NCBI GenBank assembly: GCA_020436835.1
Contig: JAGQWZ010000187.1
Location: 1-39,897, forward strand
Origin: Saprospiraceae bacterium
GTDB lineage: Bacteria > Bacteroidota > Bacteroidia > Chitinophagales > Saprospiraceae
Length of the DNA: 39,897 bases
Direction: 5' to 3'
Shown: in pieces, positions 36,121 to 39,897 of the stretch
Position numbering within the stretch: position 1 is the first letter of the stretch
How the letters are laid out: every line of letters begins with the position of its first letter
The notes under the pieces: model-generated
The model's input: only the letters and a program-made list of their open reading frames with translations
Database searches by the model: none
Told to the model about the DNA's origin: nothing
Translations under genes and position numbers: made by a program

Positions 36121-37995
36121 TTATCTCAGTTGCTTGAGGATTTGGCCGGCAGCCTGTAAAGCCAGGGCAGCCATAGTAAGGGTCGGGTTGGAAGTACCGA
36201 TGGTAGACATGCTGCCACATCCTACCACATAAAGGTTTTTATGATCCCAACTTTGTTGATGTTTGTTTACCACAGAATCAAACTTGTTGGTTCCCATCCG
36301 GTGGGTGCCCACAATGTGTCCTGATCCATGATAGGTGAAGCCCATGCCCTGGTATTCAAGATATCCCGGATCAGCGGGACTGTAAGTGGTATAGTCAGCG
36401 GCGCCTAGACGCTGCATAACCTGATCAGAGAAAGCTTTGGCACATGCCATGCCGGCCCGTTCATATTCCGAAAGGTTATAATATATTACAGGCCGGTAAT
36501 TGCCCAGCGAATCTACATAGGAGGGGTCAATGGTGATACGGTTTGTTGATTGTGGAAGTTGCTCAATAAGAAATCCAAAACGAAATTGGGATTGAATCCG
36601 ATTATACAGTGCTTTTCTCAGACGTTTGCCAAATAAATTCTGCTGATCGACCATATTCTCCACATCCGTCCAGGGTGCACCAGTCGGAAAGTTCCAGCCC
36701 CAATTACCAATATCCGTCCGAAATGCCGAATGCCGGTTTCTAAACTTACCATCACGAAAAGATGGAATTCCCGAAGAAGTAAAAGGTCCTCGGAATGGTC
36801 CGACAGGGTCTGGGGCCAGACCCCAGGTGAGGAGATAGGGATGGTCCATCAAATTCGCCCCTAATTGATTACTCGACCTTCCCGCTCCGGAAGCCAACAT
36901 CATCTTGGCATTCTCGATGGCACTTCCGGCCAAAATATATAATTTACCCTGCGCCACCTTCTCTTTGACTCCTTCAGAATCACCAGGTTTCACATATTCT
37001 TTGTAAACCACACCAGTGATTTTGCCGGTATCAGGATCGATGTTAAGTTTAGAAACAACACTCTGTGCTTGTAATGTGACCGGGGAGTGTTTAATGTTCA
37101 ATACGTTATGCAGCGTTTTCAGGGCGGAGTACTTTGCCTGTACCGGACAAATCGGAATACAACTGCTATTACCCTCACATCGTTCTCCCTTGTGGTCTTG
37201 CCCAGCAGCACCTTGCGGCCGATATCGAAATCCCGTTCTTGGGTCATGATAGTTATAATTGGGATTAGAATTTCGTCCCTGGGGAATGCTGACCACATCA
37301 ATAGGGATTTGTTCTTCACCATCCCTGAATTTCATACCCTTCAAGCCTTTGGCAAGATATTGATCAAGATAGGTGGGGGGAATCCTGTGCATTGGAAAAA
37401 TATACTTTCCCTTGTTTTTTGTCCCCTTCTGAGGGTATCCTCGAGGATATTGAAAGTTGCCAAAAAAATTCTCATCCGTTCCCGGATAGTGCAAATCTTC
37501 AACATCGGCAGAAACTCCGATCTCCAGTTCTGCCTCCTCATAAAATGGTTTTAGATCCCAGTAGTCAATCGGCCAGTCAACTCCATACCCATAAGTGGAG
37601 AGCATCTTAAAATCATTTGGCAGCATCCGAAGACAGACGCCCAGCCAATGCAAAGTGGTACCTCCCAGAGAACGGGTATTCGAGCTCGTAAAAGGTAAGG
37701 GACCATATTGAACAAAATAACCGGACGTGTCCGGGTTGGTGGCCGTAGGTCGGGAGATATCGAGTACATTAGGTTGCGGAGCATAAGGGTTATTAGCGTA
37801 GGGTGAATTAGGCACCTTTGCTGCCTGAGTATAGAAACGTTGTAAATATTCGTCATAGGTTGCTTCGGTAAGGCCATTGTTTACACCTGCCTCCAGAATT
37901 AACACTTTCTTATTTGCCCGTGCAAGTTTACTGGCAATCAATGCTCCGGAAATTCCTCCTCCGACGATTACAACATCAAAATTTTCTTGGGCCAT
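36121..37995 (-). CDS. GMC oxidoreductase with iron-sulfur motif (FAD-GDH/SLDH alpha-like)
   Basis: This 624-residue flavoprotein begins with the FAD-binding G12-G-G-x-x-G17 motif in VIVGGGISGALIA and an E35 for ribose. The active-site pair is H565 in GTHRMG and N603 in TSNPTLT. Cys residues C273, C279 and C283 are spaced C-x5-C-x3-C (CEGNSSCIPICP), the pattern that binds a 3Fe-4S cluster in bacterial FAD-glucose dehydrogenase alpha subunits. It should oxidise a polyol, sugar or related alcohol and pass electrons through the cluster. The small-subunit gene lies 27 bases upstream. No Tat or Sec leader is present, so it is likely cytoplasmic, unlike the Tat-exported glucose dehydrogenases. Confidence 0.87.
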   Translation of the reverse strand: MAQENFDVVIVGGGISGALIASKLARANKKVLILEAGVNNGLTEATYDEYLQRFYTQAAKVPNSPYANNPYAPQPNVLDISRPTATNPDTSGYFVQYGPLPFTSSNTRSLGGTTLHWLGVCLRMLPNDFKMLSTYGYGVDWPIDYWDLKPFYEEAELEIGVSADVEDLHYPGTDENFFGNFQYPRGYPQKGTKNKGKYIFPMHRIPPTYLDQYLAKGLKGMKFRDGEEQIPIDVVSIPQGRNSNPNYNYHDPRTGFRYRPQGAAGQDHKGERCEGNSSCIPICPVQAKYSALKTLHNVLNIKHSPVTLQAQSVVSKLNIDPDTGKITGVVYKEYVKPGDSEGVKEKVAQGKLYILAGSAIENAKMMLASGAGRSSNQLGANLMDHPYLLTWGLAPDPVGPFRGPFTSSGIPSFRDGKFRNRHSAFRTDIGNWGWNFPTGAPWTDVENMVDQQNLFGKRLRKALYNRIQSQFRFGFLIEQLPQSTNRITIDPSYVDSLGNYRPVIYYNLSEYERAGMACAKAFSDQVMQRLGAADYTTYSPADPGYLEYQGMGFTYHGSGHIVGTHRMGTNKFDSVVNKHQQSWDHKNLYVVGCGSMSTIGTSNPTLTMAALALQAAGQILKQLR

Positions 37996-38022
37996 ACGAT
38001 CTTACAAAAAATTAAAATCCTT

Positions 38023-38499
38023 TCAATCAAACTCAGGCGGACGGGGAGGATGACTCCATGTACCAAATCCGGTTTGCCTTGCACCCATTGGATGAGCGCC
38101 TATTGCATCCCAAATGAGACCGGATTTGTAGCTGCTGGCTGAGATAATAAAATTGATATCCCTGGTAGACTGTCCAAAATGCTGCCGCCAACCCGAAGGC
38201 AGTTCATCCCATTGGCCCAGATACCAGAGTTTAATTAAGTTACGTACAACCGGACCAAATTTTTCACTGCTGAGTAATTCCAGTCTGATCGCCAAATCAA
38301 TTTTTGTTTCCTCCAAATTCTCGCTTAATATCTTTTGAATCTCGAGCCATAGATCCAGACAGATCACCTCTCCAACAATCTCATTAATGGTTGAAAAATA
38401 ATCCCACGCCACACCTGTTCCCAGGAGATCCAGCCGGTTATACCCGGTAATGGCTGAGGATAGGGCTAAGAACTGTTCAAATTGAGCCTGTTTATTCAT
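38023..38499 (-). CDS. FAD-SLDH-type dehydrogenase small subunit
   Basis: This 158-residue protein resembles the small subunit of membrane-bound FAD-sorbitol/glucose dehydrogenases (PF12318-like): QFLALSSAITGYNRLDLLGTGVAWDYF near the start, LIKLWYLGQWDELP in the middle, and SSYKSGLIWDAIGAHPMGARQTGFGTW at the end. Such subunits stabilise and export the GMC catalytic subunit and usually carry a Tat leader. Here the protein begins directly with the mature-like sequence, with no twin Arg or hydrophobic stretch. It starts 2 bases after the ADC-like gene and precedes the GMC gene, so the pair is expected to form a complex. Confidence 0.75.
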   Translation of the reverse strand: MNKQAQFEQFLALSSAITGYNRLDLLGTGVAWDYFSTINEIVGEVICLDLWLEIQKILSENLEETKIDLAIRLELLSSEKFGPVVRNLIKLWYLGQWDELPSGWRQHFGQSTRDINFIISASSYKSGLIWDAIGAHPMGARQTGFGTWSHPPRPPEFD

Positions 38500-38501
38500 C
38501 T

Positions 38502-39377
38502 CTAATCAATATAGTAGGCTCTACTCTCAGCAATTACCGGAGGAGTCTGAATGAGTTGAACAGCAAGGACTTTGGACTTACCAAGTACGGAGGAGAGATC
38601 CCGGGCCATATTACTTTCTTTACTGTCTCCAGCCTTCACTTTAATTTTCCGGGCACTCGTGGTATTCAGGGGGAAATGATTTACAGTCGCAAATAAATTG
38701 CGCCGGGATCCGATCAATTTACCGTCAAGCATACTGTAATCAATTATTGCAGCAGGATTAGCAACCTCAGGTACCAGCGTTTGAAAATCTGCATCAACGG
38801 AAAGGATGTTTGCTCCTTTTAAGTCATCGATGGTATACTCCCAGGTTTTCTGGTCAGGTAAATTTAAAGAAGGAACGTTGTAAGAAAATTTTGCCACAAA
38901 TTTATTTTCGCCGAAAAGTCCTTTACCCGCTGCCACTGCAAAAGCATTGTCACATGGGACATGCACGCGATAGTTGCCGAGTAATTTCGTCTGATCTTCA
39001 CCCCGCATAAAGCAGGGGTGAGAAATCTTTGGTACCTGGTTTTTTCTGTTTTTAGGGTATGCGATAATATTGAATTCAAGCTCATTGGTAGCAGCAAGGC
39101 TATTGCCATTATGAGCAGTATAATTCTGAAAATTCAGGTTGACTAAACCCTTTCGATTATATAAAAACGGGGATAATCCGGTACCCCTTAGTAACCTTCG
39201 CAACACGGAAGCCTCTGCTTCAAAATAAATCCAAAAAGATGAAATCGAAGCGTAATAAAATGGTACATAGATGTTTCCGGTAATTTTCTGAGTCGTCGTG
39301 GTTTCAGGTACATCAATTTGTACTGTGATACTCTGAGGTTCATTTGGCATCACATTGTTGTCTTTACAATCTGCCAT
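38502..39377 (-). CDS. Acetoacetate-decarboxylase-fold protein
   Basis: This 291-residue cytoplasmic protein looks like the acetoacetate decarboxylase (ADC) superfamily. The segment NELEFNIIAYPKN with E101, and PCDNAFAVAAGKGLFGENKF (141-160) aligns by eye with the ADC pattern of D-N, then A-A-G-R-E, then G-F/Y-P-K-K. In that alignment the Schiff-base Lys is kept as K159, but the next Lys that lowers its pKa in classical ADC is F160, and the Pro before it is N158. Members of this fold include decarboxylases, aldolase-dehydratases and cyclases. It heads the operon with the dehydrogenase pair and the ferritin-like protein. The family call is moderate and the reaction unknown. Confidence 0.6.
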   Translation of the reverse strand: MADCKDNNVMPNEPQSITVQIDVPETTTTQKITGNIYVPFYYASISSFWIYFEAEASVLRRLLRGTGLSPFLYNRKGLVNLNFQNYTAHNGNSLAATNELEFNIIAYPKNRKNQVPKISHPCFMRGEDQTKLLGNYRVHVPCDNAFAVAAGKGLFGENKFVAKFSYNVPSLNLPDQKTWEYTIDDLKGANILSVDADFQTLVPEVANPAAIIDYSMLDGKLIGSRRNLFATVNHFPLNTTSARKIKVKAGDSKESNMARDLSSVLGKSKVLAVQLIQTPPVIAESRAYYID

Positions 39378-39603
39378 AAGCCTGGTTTTTTGGTTTAAAG
39401 AATGTGGTCTGATAAGACCGGATTCGTTCGTAAAAATAGTAATGTAGTAAAAAATAACGAATGAATTTTATTAAATCCCAATCAGATCCAATTTGGATAA
39501 ATTCTTATTTGTCACATTAAGATCAGCACCCTTAAAATCCCCATTTCAGAAAGGTAATAAGGATATGAGGCAGTTCTTTTAACTTCGGGCATATTGTCAC
39601 AAT
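39378..39603. promoter_or_regulatory. Upstream region of the four-gene redox operon
   Basis: This 226-base region precedes the first gene of the ADC-like operon on the minus strand. It contains a hairpin GGTCT (39406-39410) / AGACC (39415-39419) with a GATA loop just upstream of the start, and a 7-base inverted repeat ATTCGTT (39422-39428) / AACGAAT (39456-39462). These may be a leader hairpin and an operator, respectively. No promoter consensus could be confirmed. Confidence 0.35.
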
Positions 39604-39891
39604 TTATATTTTCAGTTTGGGTTTTCGAACCAGGCTCCTCTTCCAGATTACGGCAGACACCGAGAATAAATTAAGCAGACCGCTAATCAACATAAGTTTG
39701 AAATAATCACTCTGATAATGGTCGTAGATCATTATAATCATTACACTATAAAATAGAAGCAAGCCGAGAAGAGGTTGGGAATAATGATTCCTTCTATCAT
39801 TTTCTAAAATAAAAGGTAAATATGATGCCGCAGCCGGAACCATCAGGAACCAGAAGAAAAGCATCGATACAATATTCCAGCCAACCAACAT
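39604..39891 (-). CDS. Small membrane protein, possibly 5'-truncated
   Basis: This 95-residue frame begins at the ATG at 39891, six bases from the window edge, and the frame has no stop before the edge, so a longer N-terminus is possible. It has three predicted membrane helices (about 6-27, 39-56 and 66-83) and a basic tail (RSLVRKPKLKI). I recognise no family. It would act in the inner membrane. Confidence 0.55.
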   Translation of the reverse strand: MLVGWNIVSMLFFWFLMVPAAASYLPFILENDRRNHYSQPLLGLLLFYSVMIIMIYDHYQSDYFKLMLISGLLNLFSVSAVIWKRSLVRKPKLKI

Positions 39892-39897
39892 AGAGTA

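Noticed and set aside
37087..37554. 155-residue plus-strand frame opposite the GMC gene.
   Set aside because: Antisense to a strongly supported flavoprotein and without any recognised motif.
1..39897. Search for CRISPR arrays, tRNA/rRNA genes, insertion sequences and phage genes.
   Set aside because: No regularly spaced repeats, clover-leaf sequences, transposase or phage frames were seen by eye.

Overview
This window reads as a chromosomal segment of a member of the Bacteroidota, probably marine or otherwise living on complex polysaccharides. The case rests on family content: secreted sulfatases, PL8 and GH95 enzymes, a DUF2490-type protein, a membrane LytTR regulator, a GlxA-type regulator, and a sodium sugar symporter that closely resembles Vibrio SGLT. 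The exact order is not resolved. Most genes are on the minus strand. I saw no tRNA, rRNA, CRISPR array, transposase or phage gene.

Left part (1 to 12.6 kb): assorted small housekeeping and accessory genes. They include two PhyH-family dioxygenases (one cut by the window edge), a secreted coiled-coil protein, a secreted MBL hydrolase, a three-gene envelope set (four-helix-bundle sensor, PepSY-like protein, DUF2490 protein), a DoxX-like and a VOC gene upstream of a divergent GlxA/AraC regulator, and a ClbS/DfsB-like protein paired with an unknown helical protein. Next come a stand-alone CBM48 protein, a proline-rich peptide, a DUF3788 protein and a small acidic protein. A LytTR gene then leads into an intradiol dioxygenase and a YceI gene, and the part ends with a secreted lipocalin-like protein.

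Middle part (12.7 to 31.4 kb): a glycan-utilisation region. It holds three S1 sulfatases with intact formylglycine motifs, a GH95 fucosidase/galactosidase, a PL8 polysaccharide lyase, a PhoD-type phosphatase, a pyruvyl-transferase-like protein with a Tat-type N-terminus, and a vSGLT-like sodium/sugar symporter. There is no SusC/SusD pair. Embedded in it is an overlapping three-gene malonate operon: a MatB-like malonyl-CoA synthetase followed by both subunits of the MadL/MadM malonate transporter. A plausible substrate is a sulfated, fucosylated uronic-acid glycan such as a fucosylated chondroitin sulfate. That is inference.

Right part (31.6 to 39.9 kb): a 1126-residue class III cyclase/AAA/TPR signalling protein, downstream of a tight four-gene operon. 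The operon encodes an acetoacetate-decarboxylase-fold protein that keeps the Schiff-base lysine but lacks its neighbouring lysine, a small subunit of the FAD-sorbitol/glucose dehydrogenase type without a Tat leader, a GMC flavoprotein with a C-x5-C-x3-C iron-sulfur motif, and a VioB-type ferritin-like diiron protein. I recognise no described pathway with this set, and it is the best candidate for an undescribed system here. The window ends in a small membrane protein whose frame runs off the edge.
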